Shown here: in pieces, positions 42,627 through 51,474 of the stretch
Position numbering within the stretch: position 1 is the first letter of the stretch
Layout: each line of letters begins with the position of its first letter
NCBI GenBank assembly: GCA_046726215.1
Contig: JBKPAA010000017.1
Span: 1-64,000 of the forward strand
Length of the DNA: 64,000 nt
From: DASQUK01 sp046726215
GTDB taxonomy: Bacteria > Actinomycetota > Acidimicrobiia > Acidimicrobiales > VFJN01
Reading direction: 5' to 3'
Position numbers and translations under genes: made by a program
The notes under the pieces: generated by a model
What the model was told of the DNA's origin: nothing
The model's input: the letters and a program-made list of their open reading frames with translations, nothing else
Databases searched by the model: none

Positions 42627-43673
42627 TCACAAGCCGGTGAGCTGGATCCAGACGGGGTCGTGATCGCTTCCGACACCGGCGGAGCTGGCGTTCCACGCCC
42701 TTCGCCGCTCGATCTCGGCGTGCGTCGTTCGGCCGGCCAGGGCAGGGCTGAGCCAGATCTGGTCGAAGAGCTCGAACGTGTCGGGGGCGTTGGCGACCGA
42801 ATGACGATGCGTCCAGCGCACCGTGGTTGGTGAGTTCTCCGGCGTGGCCGCCGGCGGCGGGCGGCTCTCGGTCACGTCTACGAGTCCGTCGACGAGGCCG
42901 AGCCCGGACACCATGGGGGCCAGCGTGCCGGCCTCCGGAGCGTCGTTGAGGTCCCCCAGGACGAGGTAGCGGGCGTCGGGGCGGGTGCGGCTGGCCACGA
43001 CGCGGGCGATGGTCTCGGCCTGGCGGGTGCGCAGCTCGTCGTTGGCCCGCGCCGTGGCCGCGGGGTCGGGGTCGCCGAACGGAATGAGCTTGGACTTGAG
43101 GTGGGTGACGAAGAGGCTCAGCAGCCTCCGGCCCCGGCTCTGGTTGAACACCTGGAGCTCGAGGAGGTCGCGTCCGAACACTGGCATGTCCGGGTCGTCC
43201 GGGTGGACCTCGAAGCGGTGAGACGTGACGTTCGCGATCGGCAGCCGGGACAGCACCGCAACGTCGATGAACCGGGGGTCGTTGCCCTCGACGAGGACCT
43301 CGTATGCGTACGGCTCCGCGAGAACGTCGCGGTTGAAACGCCGCAGCGCGTCGAGGTTCTCGACCTCTTGCAGTGCGACCACGGCGGCGTCGACGGCGGC
43401 GATCCGGGCCGCCAGGGCCTGCTGGGCGGCGGCGGGCTTACCCTGGATGAGCTCGCCCCGCACGCCCTTCTGGATCCGGAAGACAGGCGACGACGACGTG
43501 GGGGCGTCGAGCTGTGGCGGTGGGTCACCGGGCCCGGCGCCCTGCCCCACGAAGACCCATTGGTACGTGGTCTGGACGTTGCGATCCTCGGCGGGCAGCC
43601 GTCCCAGGTCGGCCTCGAAGTTGAACCGATCGAACAGATTGTTGAGGTTGAACGTCCCGATGCGCACATCCAT
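42627..43673 (-). CDS. Endonuclease/exonuclease/phosphatase family protein
   Basis: A 348-residue EEP-fold protein: FNLNNLFDRF (metal Asn), LQEVENLDAL (catalytic Glu), a FVTHLKSKL strand, GDLNDAPE (Asp/Asn pair) and GSDHDPVWI (terminal Asp-His). ATG 43673; an in-frame extension upstream lacks homology. It may act on DNA, nucleotides or phospholipids. It is convergent with the GH13 gene and divergent from the next membrane protein. Confidence 0.85.
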   Translation of the reverse strand: MDVRIGTFNLNNLFDRFNFEADLGRLPAEDRNVQTTYQWVFVGQGAGPGDPPPQLDAPTSSSPVFRIQKGVRGELIQGKPAAAQQALAARIAAVDAAVVALQEVENLDALRRFNRDVLAEPYAYEVLVEGNDPRFIDVAVLSRLPIANVTSHRFEVHPDDPDMPVFGRDLLELQVFNQSRGRRLLSLFVTHLKSKLIPFGDPDPAATARANDELRTRQAETIARVVASRTRPDARYLVLGDLNDAPEAGTLAPMVSGLGLVDGLVDVTESRPPPAATPENSPTTVRWTHRHSVANAPDTFELFDQIWLSPALAGRTTHAEIERRRAWNASSAGVGSDHDPVWIQLTGL

Positions 43674-43787
43674 GGGGGCATTGAAGCGTGTGCGACGGCG
43701 AACCCATGTTTGGAGCGGACCGGCGCTCGTGGATGGGCCGGCCATCGGATCGCCGACGGGGTCCTCGGCGGCCTACCGTTGTCGGCT

Positions 43788-44678
43788 GTGCCAGACAAGC
43801 GCCAGACCTCCAAGCAACGCCGGGCCGCGCGCAACCGGGCATCTCGTGACGCGCTCACCGCCCGCCGGACCAACGCGGTGACCAGTTCGACCGCGTCGGC
43901 CTCGTCACGCGGCTCGAGCGCCGGATCCACAAGCGCAGGATCGGCCACCACCGGGGGCGACACCACCGGCAGGACCCCCATCGGAGGCCTGCTCGGCGCC
44001 CGGGGGAACCGCCGCCCCGGTGACCTGGCGGTGATGGTGGCACTGGGCTTCGCGATCGTGTCCGCGGCATCGGTGCTGTTCCTCACCAAGGTTCCGGTGG
44101 ACGATCGCGGCGAACCGTTGCCGAGGACCTTCCAGGCGGTGGCGGTGGCCGCCAGAGAGGCCGTCACCGGCCAGGAGCTACCGGACAAGCACGAATCGCT
44201 GCTCGAGGCCAGCGGGCCTGGTGTGCTCCTCTACCTCGCGTTGCCGGTGGCGGTGTCGGCGTTCGCCTTCTGGGCGAATCGCCGCCCCGACCGGAGTCGC
44301 CTCATCACGTTCGCCCTGGTGGCTATGGCCGGGCTCGTGCTGTTCCTCGGCGGATACTTCTTCTTCCCCACGCTCGTCGCCCTGGCCGTGGCCAGCTTCC
44401 AGATCCGCAAGGCGGACCTGCCGGCCCGCGTCGCCGAGAGGGTGGCACCGGTCGACAAGCGGGGCGACGTCATCGACGCCGAGTCCGAGGAGCTCGACGA
44501 CGAGTCGTCCGAGCCTGACGTCGAAGACGGTGCCGACGAGGCCGAGGCCCACGACGGGGCGGTGGGCGAGGACGGCGCCGATCCGCTGGCCGAGCTCGAG
44601 GCCGAGATGGAGGCCGAGGAGCGTGCCCGCCGGGCTGCGGGCGGCGGCGCCTCCGCCGGGCCGACGCCGGAGGAGTGA
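43788..44678 (+). CDS. Membrane protein with acidic C-terminal tail
   Basis: A 296-residue protein I do not recognise. It has a basic N-terminus (KRQTSKQRRAARNRASRDAL), a Ser/Thr/Gly-rich stretch, three hydrophobic helices (about 85-103, 145-163 and 172-197), then a highly acidic Asp/Glu-rich C-terminal 75 residues. GTG 43788 is 8 bases after TACCGT, so a leaderless message is possible. Its stop overlaps the acylphosphatase start (GTGA). Confidence 0.68.
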   Translation: MPDKRQTSKQRRAARNRASRDALTARRTNAVTSSTASASSRGSSAGSTSAGSATTGGDTTGRTPIGGLLGARGNRRPGDLAVMVALGFAIVSAASVLFLTKVPVDDRGEPLPRTFQAVAVAAREAVTGQELPDKHESLLEASGPGVLLYLALPVAVSAFAFWANRRPDRSRLITFALVAMAGLVLFLGGYFFFPTLVALAVASFQIRKADLPARVAERVAPVDKRGDVIDAESEELDDESSEPDVEDGADEAEAHDGAVGEDGADPLAELEAEMEAEERARRAAGGGASAGPTPEE

Positions 44679-44986
44679 GCTTCCCCGGGCCGGATCCCGG
44701 CGACATCGTCCGCGTGCGGGCCGTGGTCGCGGGCCGGGTCCAGGGTGTGTGGTTCCGCGAGAGTTGCCGGCGCGAGGCCGACCGCCTCGGCGTCACCGGG
44801 TGGGTGCACAACCTGCGCGACGGCAGCGTCGAGTTCGAGGCCCAGGGTGGCCGGCCAGCGGTCGACGCGCTGGTGGCGTGGGCCCACGACGGTCCCCGGC
44901 TGGCGATCGTCGAGACCGTCACGGTCCACGCGTTGCCGATCGAGGCGCCCGCCTCGCCGACAACCCGTCGATTCGCCGTCCGTTGA
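44675..44986 (+). CDS. acyP: Acylphosphatase
   Basis: A 103-residue acylphosphatase with the substrate loop GRVQGVWFRESC (catalytic Arg) and the catalytic Asn in WVHNLRDGSVEF. The start at GTG 44675 overlaps the preceding stop by 4 bp; the family core starts about 15 residues in. It hydrolyses carboxyl-phosphate bonds. Confidence 0.86.
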   Translation: MSFPGPDPGDIVRVRAVVAGRVQGVWFRESCRREADRLGVTGWVHNLRDGSVEFEAQGGRPAVDALVAWAHDGPRLAIVETVTVHALPIEAPASPTTRRFAVR

Positions 44987-45007
44987 CGGGCTGGCCCCCC
45001 GGGCCGG

Positions 45008-45688
45008 CTACGGCGCCGCCGCGGTGCCGCTCAGCGCCGCCGACGCCAGCACCGCGACCGACTCCAGCAGCTCCGCCGCTTGCGCTCCGTCAGCACCAGG
45101 AGCGATCCCACTCGGCTGGGCAAGGGCGTAGATCCGGAAGTCGTAGTTGTGCGTGCCCGACGGGGGGCAGGGGCCGGACCATCCCTGGCGCCCAAAGTCG
45201 TTCAGCACCTCGACCGCCTGCGACGGCGGGTTGCCGCGGGCCAGGCCACCGGCGTCGGGCGGCAGCCCGGTGATCACCCAATGGATGAAACCGTCGGCGT
45301 CGGGATCGCGGACCACCAGCGCCAGCTCGGCGGTCCCCGCTGGCACTCCGGTCCACGCAAGGGGCGGCGAGACATCATCGCCCACGCAGGTGTACTCGGA
45401 TGGGATCGGCTGCCCCTCAGCGAAGGCTGGGCTCGTCAGCCGCAGCGTCGAGGCCGTCGTGGACGATCCGGCGGTGCCGGCGGAGCCGCCCTGCCCGTTG
45501 CCGGTTCCGCCGGCGGTGCCGGCGGCGACCTCGGTCGTCGATGGCGTGGTGGACGTCGTGCTCGCCGAGGTCGTGGTCTGGTCAGAGCTGGGTGCCCGCA
45601 GTTCCCGGCCGTCGTCGCCGCACGCGGCAAGGATCAGTGCCAAGGCGAACGTCGCCAGCACCCAACGCACAGCGCGAGTGGTGCTCAT
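45008..45688 (-). CDS. PEBP-family lipoprotein (YbhB/YbcL-like)
   Basis: A 226-residue lipoprotein: lipobox LILAAC (about Cys23), a Thr/Ser/Gly-rich linker (to about 85), then a bacterial PEBP domain with LTSPAFAEGQPIPSEYTC, DPDADGFIHWVITGLP and GTHNYDFRIYAL, the conserved ligand-pocket segments. Extracellular ligand binding is inferred. ATG 45688. Confidence 0.87.
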   Translation of the reverse strand: MSTTRAVRWVLATFALALILAACGDDGRELRAPSSDQTTTSASTTSTTPSTTEVAAGTAGGTGNGQGGSAGTAGSSTTASTLRLTSPAFAEGQPIPSEYTCVGDDVSPPLAWTGVPAGTAELALVVRDPDADGFIHWVITGLPPDAGGLARGNPPSQAVEVLNDFGRQGWSGPCPPSGTHNYDFRIYALAQPSGIAPGADGAQAAELLESVAVLASAALSGTAAAP

Positions 45689-45854
45689 GGGGACTCGTGA
45701 CTCGTGGATGGCGGCGAGCTTGCCATGTTCCCGGGCTCGAACGGGTCCGCCCCCGCCGCTCGTCGTTGAGTACACCGCTCGCGACGCCGCGTGTTGCAGA
45801 CTGTCGGCGCTCCGATGAGTAGCCCCACGACCGACTCGTGAAACCTCGACGGCA

Positions 45855-47087
45855 ATGCCACGGCTCATGCCCCTCGTGGCGCGGCTGCGCCCACTCCTGG
45901 GACCGGACGCGGCCGGCGTCCGGCAGAGCCTCGTCGCGCTCGGGCTGAACTCCACCACCAGCTTCGTGGCTGGGGCGTTTCTCGGGTCGATCACCGGCAC
46001 TCTCGAGCGCTACCCGGGCCTGTTGGTCCTGGTCCCGGCGGCCATCGGCCTCCGCGGCAACATCTTCGGGTCGTTCGGCAACCGGCTTTCGACCTCCATT
46101 CATGCCGGCACGTTCCGGTGGTCGCTGCGACGCGAAACGGTCCTGGGCCAGAACGTCTTGGCCTCGATGCTGCTCACGATGGCGATCTCGCTGGCGTTGG
46201 CCGTGGTGGCCAAGGCCATCGCCGTCGGGCTCGGCCTCGTCGGCTCGATCGATCTGCTGTCGATGTCGACGGTGTCCATCGTCGGGGGAGTGCTGGGGTC
46301 GCTCATCGTGCTGGCCGCGGCGCTCGGTCTGACCGGCGGGGCCGTCCGCTACGGCTGGGATCTCGACAACGTCACCGCCCCCCTGGTCTCGACCCTGGGC
46401 GACGTGCTTACCCTGCCGGCGCTGTACCTGGGCACGTTGCTGTTGGGCATCCCGGTGGTCACACCCTTGGTGGGTGCTGTGCTGGTGCTGATCTCCGTCG
46501 CGCTGCTCATCGTCGGATTGGAGTCCTCGACCGAGGGGCTGCGGCGCATCGTCCGCGAATCGGTGCCCGTGCTGGTGCTCGCCGGATGCATCAGCGCGCT
46601 GGCCGGCGTCACGCTCGAGAAGTCGTTCAGTCGCTTCGAGGCCCTGCCGGCGCTGCTGGTGCTGGTTCCCGCCCACCTGTCCAGCTCCGGGGCGCTCGGC
46701 GGCATCCTGTCGGGCCGGCTGTCGTCGAAGCTGTTTCTCGGCCTCGTCGAGCCCCAATCGAGGCCCAACCGGGAGGCGCGGCGCGACATCTCATTCGTCT
46801 TCCTGCTGGCGGCGCCGGTCTACGTGTTCAACGGCGTCGGCGCGCACTGGGTCGCCCGGGCCCTGGGGGAGGCCAGCCCCGGCCTGGGCCAGATGGTCGC
46901 CGCCTCCCTCATCGGCGGCGCATTTGCCGTGCTGTTCGTCGTCGGCATTGCCTACTACGGGACGATCGCCGCCTACCGCACCGGCGTCGATCCCGACACC
47001 TACGGAATCCCGGTGGTCAGCTCGTCGGTCGACTTCGTGGGTGCCTTCACCCTGATCATCGCCATAGCCCTGCTGGGGATCGCCTGA
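45855..47087 (+). CDS. MgtE-like divalent cation transporter (membrane domains only)
   Basis: A 410-residue protein with about ten helices and two tandem MgtE membrane units (PF01769). Each has the pore-type motif: GLRGNIFGSFGNRLST (about 66-81) and HLSSSGALGGILSGRLSS (about 275-292), with DPDTYGIPVVSS near the end. The cytosolic MgtE-N and CBS domains of classic MgtE are absent. ATG 45855. A PhoU-TrkA_C protein follows at 30 bp and probably supplies regulation. Confidence 0.86.
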   Translation: MPRLMPLVARLRPLLGPDAAGVRQSLVALGLNSTTSFVAGAFLGSITGTLERYPGLLVLVPAAIGLRGNIFGSFGNRLSTSIHAGTFRWSLRRETVLGQNVLASMLLTMAISLALAVVAKAIAVGLGLVGSIDLLSMSTVSIVGGVLGSLIVLAAALGLTGGAVRYGWDLDNVTAPLVSTLGDVLTLPALYLGTLLLGIPVVTPLVGAVLVLISVALLIVGLESSTEGLRRIVRESVPVLVLAGCISALAGVTLEKSFSRFEALPALLVLVPAHLSSSGALGGILSGRLSSKLFLGLVEPQSRPNREARRDISFVFLLAAPVYVFNGVGAHWVARALGEASPGLGQMVAASLIGGAFAVLFVVGIAYYGTIAAYRTGVDPDTYGIPVVSSSVDFVGAFTLIIAIALLGIA

Positions 47088-47117
47088 TCCGCGTATCGTC
47101 TGAGGTTGATAGTCCCA

Positions 47118-48350
47118 ATGGATGACAGACCCCGAAATCTCCGGGCCATGCTGCCGGAGGTCAAAGACCTCTCGGAGCTCATGGTCGATCTCGCCTACGC
47201 CGCCCTGTATTTCGGCGATCCCGACATGGCGGAAGAGGTGGGTGCCCTCGACGAGCGCATGGATGCGCTGGTGCACGACATGCGCTCGGTATGCGTCATG
47301 GCCGCTCGCAACCCGCGCGAGGCCGACGCCATGGCCTCCGTGTTGCAGGTGATCTCCGCCATCGAGCGCATCGCCAACGCCGCCGTCGACATCGCCCGGA
47401 TCGTGACGCACCGGCTCGGGATCCCCCGTGAGCTGGTGGCCGACCTTTCCAACGCCGAGGAGGTGTCGCACCGGGTACGGGTGCGCGACGGCTCGCACCT
47501 CGCCCGGCGCCCCCTGGCCGACCTCGAGCTGCCGGTGCAGACCGGCATGCGCATCGTCGCCATCCGGCGTGACCGCGAGTGGATCACCGATGTGGAGGGC
47601 GAGGAGATCCTGCTCCCCGGCGACGTGCTGTTCCTGCGGGGGTCCCCGGCCGGCATCACCCGCCTGCGGGAGCTGGCCGCCGCCCCGCTGTGGGAGCCAC
47701 CGACGCCGCCGGAGGACGGCACGCTCACCGACCTCGACCGAGCCATCGACGTGCTGGTGGAGATGAAGAACGTGTCCGAGACGGCCGTGGGCCTGGCCTA
47801 CTCGGCGCTGGTGCTCCGCGACCTGGGGTTGGCGGCCGAGGTGCGCCACCTGGAGGATCGCCTCGACGAGATGAAGGACCGCCTCGAGCTGTGGGTGCTG
47901 CGCGCCAGCTCGGGCGACATCGACCCGTCGCCACTTCGGGGGCTGTTGCACCTGTCCCAGGCGGCCGAGGACCTCGGCGATGCGGCCCAGCAGATGGTCT
48001 GGCTGATCGAGAAGCACGAGGAGGTGCACCCGATAATCAAGATCGCGCTCGGGGAGAGCGACGAGGTGGTGGTGCGCGTCCCGGTGGCCCCCGGGTCACC
48101 GGCCGACGGCGCGACCCTCCACGACCTCCAGCTCGACGTGGATCCCGGGTTCCACGTGCTCGCCGTCCGGCGCGGTGGCCGCTACATCTACTCCCCCCGG
48201 GGGCACGTCGAGCTGCATGCGGGGGACGAGCTCATCGCCAGCGGCCCCGACGAGGGCCATCCCCTGCTCGCCGCCCGCCTGGGGTGGCGCCTCGAGGAGG
48301 ACGAGGACACGGGCCAGGAGCGCCTCGAACCGCTGGCGGGGGTGGGCTAA
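47118..48350 (+). CDS. Duplicated PhoU-TrkA_C regulatory protein
   Basis: A 410-residue cytosolic protein composed of two copies of a PhoU-like helical bundle followed by a TrkA_C (RCK_C) ligand domain: PhoU about 15-105, TrkA_C about 118-185, PhoU about 210-300, TrkA_C about 312-385. The two TrkA_C parts share VxVxxGSxLxxxxLxDLxL...GxxIxAxRRxxxW/Y. ATG 47118. In the same direction as the MgtE-like gene (30 bp), it likely senses an ion or nucleotide and gates that channel. Confidence 0.85.
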   Translation: MDDRPRNLRAMLPEVKDLSELMVDLAYAALYFGDPDMAEEVGALDERMDALVHDMRSVCVMAARNPREADAMASVLQVISAIERIANAAVDIARIVTHRLGIPRELVADLSNAEEVSHRVRVRDGSHLARRPLADLELPVQTGMRIVAIRRDREWITDVEGEEILLPGDVLFLRGSPAGITRLRELAAAPLWEPPTPPEDGTLTDLDRAIDVLVEMKNVSETAVGLAYSALVLRDLGLAAEVRHLEDRLDEMKDRLELWVLRASSGDIDPSPLRGLLHLSQAAEDLGDAAQQMVWLIEKHEEVHPIIKIALGESDEVVVRVPVAPGSPADGATLHDLQLDVDPGFHVLAVRRGGRYIYSPRGHVELHAGDELIASGPDEGHPLLAARLGWRLEEDEDTGQERLEPLAGVG

Positions 48351-48416
48351 CCGCCGAACTTGCGGTGGATCGTGGCGTCATGGCCGCGGTAGCCGCCGCG
48401 AGTTCGACGGCGCGGG

Positions 48417-49667
48417 TCAGACGTAGCCGCGCAGGCGGGCGGCGTCGGCCACGCGCTGGATGCCGATGGCGAAGGCGGCCTGGCGCAGGGTCACCCGGTG
48501 CTCGTCGGCGAACGACAACGTGTCGTGGGATGCCTTGGCCAGCCGGTCCGACAGCTCCGCCAGGAAGTGGTCTTCCTTCCAGGTGAACTGCTGGATGTTC
48601 TGCGTCCATTCGAAGTACGAGCCCGTGACGCCGCCCGCGTTGGCCAGGATGTCCGGCACCACCAGCACGTCGCGGTCGCGAAGGATCTTGTCGGCGCCGG
48701 GGGTGGTCGGGTGGTTGGCGGCCTCGACGACGATGCGAGCCGGCACCCGATCGGCGTTGTCCTCGGTGATGACGGACTCGACCGCGGCCGGGATGAGCAC
48801 GTCGACGTCGAGCTCGATGAGCTCCTGGTTGCTCAGGGCCTCGATCCCGTTCGTCCCCGCCAGGTCGACCACCGACCCACCGGCCCGCACCGTGGCGATG
48901 GCCTTGGCGGCGTCCAGCCCCGCGGGGTGGACGATACCCCCCTTGACGTCCGACAGCGCCACGACCTTCGCCCCCCGCTCGGCGAGTTCGTGGGCCACCC
49001 AGCTGCCGACCTGGCCGAATCCCTGCACCGCGACCCGCTGGCCCGCCAGTTCGACGCCCCGGTGCCGGCAGCAGGCGTCGAGCACGTAGACGACCCCGCG
49101 GCCGGTGGCGGAGTCCCGCCCCGGGGCGCCGCCGAGGTCCAGCGGCTTGCCCGTGACGATGGCCGGGCTGTAGCCGTGGACCGTCGAGTAGGCGTCCATC
49201 ATCCACGCCATCACCTGGGCGTTGGTGTTGAGGTCGGGGGCGGGTATGTCGCGGTAGACCCCCAGCACGTGGTGGATCGACTGCGTGAACCGACGCGTCA
49301 TGCGCTGCAGCTCGTCGGCGCTCATGACGGTCGGGTCGACCTCGATGCCGCCCTTCGCGCCGCCGAACGGCAGCTCCATCAGGGCCGTCTTCCAGGTCAT
49401 GAGCGACGCCAGCGCGCGGACCTCGTCGAGATCGGCGTCGGGGTGGAAGCGCACGCCGCCCTTGTAGGGGCCCCGAGCGCCGTTGTGCTGCACCCGGTAG
49501 CCCCTCGCCACCATGAGCTCGCCGTCGTCCAGCCGCACCGGCACCTGCACGGCCACCTCGCGGTAGCTGGTCGTGAGGACGCCGTACATGTCGTCGTGGA
49601 GGTCGATGACCCGGGCGGCGTCGGTGAAGTACTGGTTGACCGCATCGATGGCGGACGTCTCTGGCAC
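48417..49667 (-). CDS. Glu/Leu/Phe/Val dehydrogenase (glutamate dehydrogenase type)
   Basis: A 416-residue amino-acid dehydrogenase with RGPYKGGVRFHP, the catalytic-Lys region ELPFGGAKGGI, PAPDLNTN and the cofactor loop VQGFGQVGSW. Size and motifs fit hexameric NAD(P)-dependent glutamate dehydrogenase. GTG 49667 follows GAGGAGG. It is followed downstream by nothing and preceded (38 bp) by the SPFH gene on the same strand. Confidence 0.9.
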   Translation of the reverse strand: MPETSAIDAVNQYFTDAARVIDLHDDMYGVLTTSYREVAVQVPVRLDDGELMVARGYRVQHNGARGPYKGGVRFHPDADLDEVRALASLMTWKTALMELPFGGAKGGIEVDPTVMSADELQRMTRRFTQSIHHVLGVYRDIPAPDLNTNAQVMAWMMDAYSTVHGYSPAIVTGKPLDLGGAPGRDSATGRGVVYVLDACCRHRGVELAGQRVAVQGFGQVGSWVAHELAERGAKVVALSDVKGGIVHPAGLDAAKAIATVRAGGSVVDLAGTNGIEALSNQELIELDVDVLIPAAVESVITEDNADRVPARIVVEAANHPTTPGADKILRDRDVLVVPDILANAGGVTGSYFEWTQNIQQFTWKEDHFLAELSDRLAKASHDTLSFADEHRVTLRQAAFAIGIQRVADAARLRGYV

Positions 49668-49704
49668 GGCGACCTCCTCGGGCGCCGACGTTGCGGCGGC
49701 GATG

Positions 49705-50766
49705 TCAGTCGGTGGGAGGCGGGGCCGGCGGCTCCGACGAGACCGGACGAGCGGCGCGGGCCGCGGCGCTGGTGCCGGGGCCGGGCACCGGCGGGAGCTC
49801 GGCGCCGTCGTCGCCCGTCCCGTTGCCGTGGTTGCCGCTCAGCAGGTCGGCCACGGCGGTGAGCGAACCGGCGATGCCGGCCAGCTCGGTCGGCACCACG
49901 ATCTTGGTGGCCCGGCCGTCGGCCATGGCGCGAAGCGCCTCGAGGTACTTGATGGTGAGCAGCGGCGTGTCCGGGGCGCCCTCGTGGATGGCGCCGTACA
50001 CCGACAGGATGGCGCCGGCCTCGCCCTCGGCCACGGTCTCCTGGCGGAACTTCTCGGCCTCGGCCACCCGTTGGATCGCCTCGGCCTCGCCCTCCGCCCG
50101 CAGTATGCGCTGCTGCTTGTCGCCCTCGGCGCGCAAGACGGCGGCCTGCCGGTCGCCCTCGGCCCGAGTGATGGCCGCCTGGCGCTCGCCTTCGGCCGAC
50201 GTCACCACGGCCCGCCGCGTGCGCTCCGCCTTCATCTGCTCGTGCATCGCGTGCATGACGTCGGTCGGAGGCTCGATCCGCTGGATCTCGACCCGGGCCA
50301 CCCGCACGCCCCACTTGTCGGTGGCATCGTCGAGGATCTCACGCAGCTCGGTGTTGATCTTCTCGCGGGATGTCAGCGCCTCGTCGAGCTGCATGTCGCC
50401 GATCAGGTTGCGCAGGTTGGTCTGCGCCAGCTTGGTCACGGCCAGCATGAAGTTGGCGACGTTGTAGACCAGGCGCTGGGGCTCGGTGGGCTCGTAGTAG
50501 ATGACGGCGTCCACGGAGACCACCACGTTGTCCTCGGTGATGACCTCTTGGGGCGGCACGTCGACGACCTGTTCCCGCATGTCCACCGGGCGCAGCGTCT
50601 GGTAGAAGGGCGCGATGAGGTGGAGGCCGGGGTCGACGGTCTCCTTGTACTTCCCGAGCTGTTCGACCAGGCCCTTCTGGTAGGGGCGGACGATGCGCAC
50701 CCCGGCCGCCACGTACACGATGACGATGACGGCGAAGACGATCAGCAGAACGGTCAGCGCGGTCAC
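49705..50766 (-). CDS. SPFH/stomatin-like membrane protein
   Basis: A 353-residue band-7 protein: N-terminal helix (3-22), the SPFH domain (about 25-190, GLVEQLGKYKETVDPGLHLIAPF, QTNLRNLIGDMQLDEAL), a long coiled coil made of repeated AEGxxQAAxxRAEG heptad-like units (about 200-260), and a Pro/Ala-rich tail. It usually partners with NfeD, encoded 26 bp upstream here, in membrane microdomain or protease control. Confidence 0.9.
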   Translation of the reverse strand: MTALTVLLIVFAVIVIVYVAAGVRIVRPYQKGLVEQLGKYKETVDPGLHLIAPFYQTLRPVDMREQVVDVPPQEVITEDNVVVSVDAVIYYEPTEPQRLVYNVANFMLAVTKLAQTNLRNLIGDMQLDEALTSREKINTELREILDDATDKWGVRVARVEIQRIEPPTDVMHAMHEQMKAERTRRAVVTSAEGERQAAITRAEGDRQAAVLRAEGDKQQRILRAEGEAEAIQRVAEAEKFRQETVAEGEAGAILSVYGAIHEGAPDTPLLTIKYLEALRAMADGRATKIVVPTELAGIAGSLTAVADLLSGNHGNGTGDDGAELPPVPGPGTSAAARAARPVSSEPPAPPPTD

Positions 50767-50791
50767 GGCGACGCCTCCTCGGTCGCGGCCC

Positions 50792-51277
50792 TCATGGCTC
50801 CAGCTCCTCGGTGGCCGACGTCGAGACCTCGTCGACGGCGGCGACGATCACCCGGGTTCCCTGCACGTCGGCGACTTTCACGGCGGTGCCCATGGGGATC
50901 CCCGATCCGTCGGTCGACTGGGCCCGCCACTCCTCGCGGTCGACGCGCACGAGGCCGACGTCCCCGCCCGCCGGGATCTCGCGGATCACCACCGCGGAGT
51001 GTCCCAGCAGCCGCCGGGAGCCTACGCCGGTGTCGTCCACCGACCGGTTGAGCCGATGCGCCACCGGGCGCAGTGCTGCGAAGACCGCCAGTGACACACC
51101 GACGAAGACGAGCCACTCGACGATGACGTCGACGCCGAGGAACGCCAGCACGGTGGCGGCAAAGGCACCGATGGCGAAGGGCAGCATGAAGAACGACCCG
51201 GGGCTCGTCAGCTCGCCGATGGCGAACACCGCCGTGGCGATGATCCAGACCCAGCGCCAGTCCTCGGGGCTGTCCAT
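50792..51277 (-). CDS. NfeD-like membrane protein with OB-fold domain
   Basis: A 161-residue short NfeD: three helices (about 9-75, GELTSPGSFFMLPFAIGAFAATV) and a C-terminal OB-like domain (about 85-150, GHSAVVIREIPAGGDVGLVRVDREEWRAQS). Short NfeD proteins act with SPFH proteins, and the next gene is one. ATG 51277. Confidence 0.87.
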   Translation of the reverse strand: MDSPEDWRWVWIIATAVFAIGELTSPGSFFMLPFAIGAFAATVLAFLGVDVIVEWLVFVGVSLAVFAALRPVAHRLNRSVDDTGVGSRRLLGHSAVVIREIPAGGDVGLVRVDREEWRAQSTDGSGIPMGTAVKVADVQGTRVIVAAVDEVSTSATEELEP

Positions 51278-51416
51278 TGGTCCTGCCTCGTGCCCGCCGT
51301 AGTCGGGAACGGATGTCCCCTATGCCAGGGAATCTACCCTGCTACCGGGCTCGAGGTGTGCCCGAGTTCCCGATCCGGGCGCGGTGCGGATCGACCACCA
51401 CCGCCGCCCCGATGGC

Positions 51417-51454
51417 GTCGGGTCCGGCGACCCGACTCGGGGTCGATATATCGA
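51417..51454. promoter_or_regulatory. Stacked dyads upstream of mca
   Basis: A perfect 8-bp stem with a CGGC loop (GTCGGGTC 51417-51424 and GACCCGAC 51429-51436) is followed after 6 bp by the perfect 12-bp palindrome TCGATATATCGA (51443-51454). TAGCGT at 51461-51466 looks like a -10, 8 bases before ATG 51475. The dyads occupy the -35 region, where a repressor or activator would bind. Confidence 0.45.
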
Positions 51455-51474
51455 TGACGGTAGCGTGACCGGCG

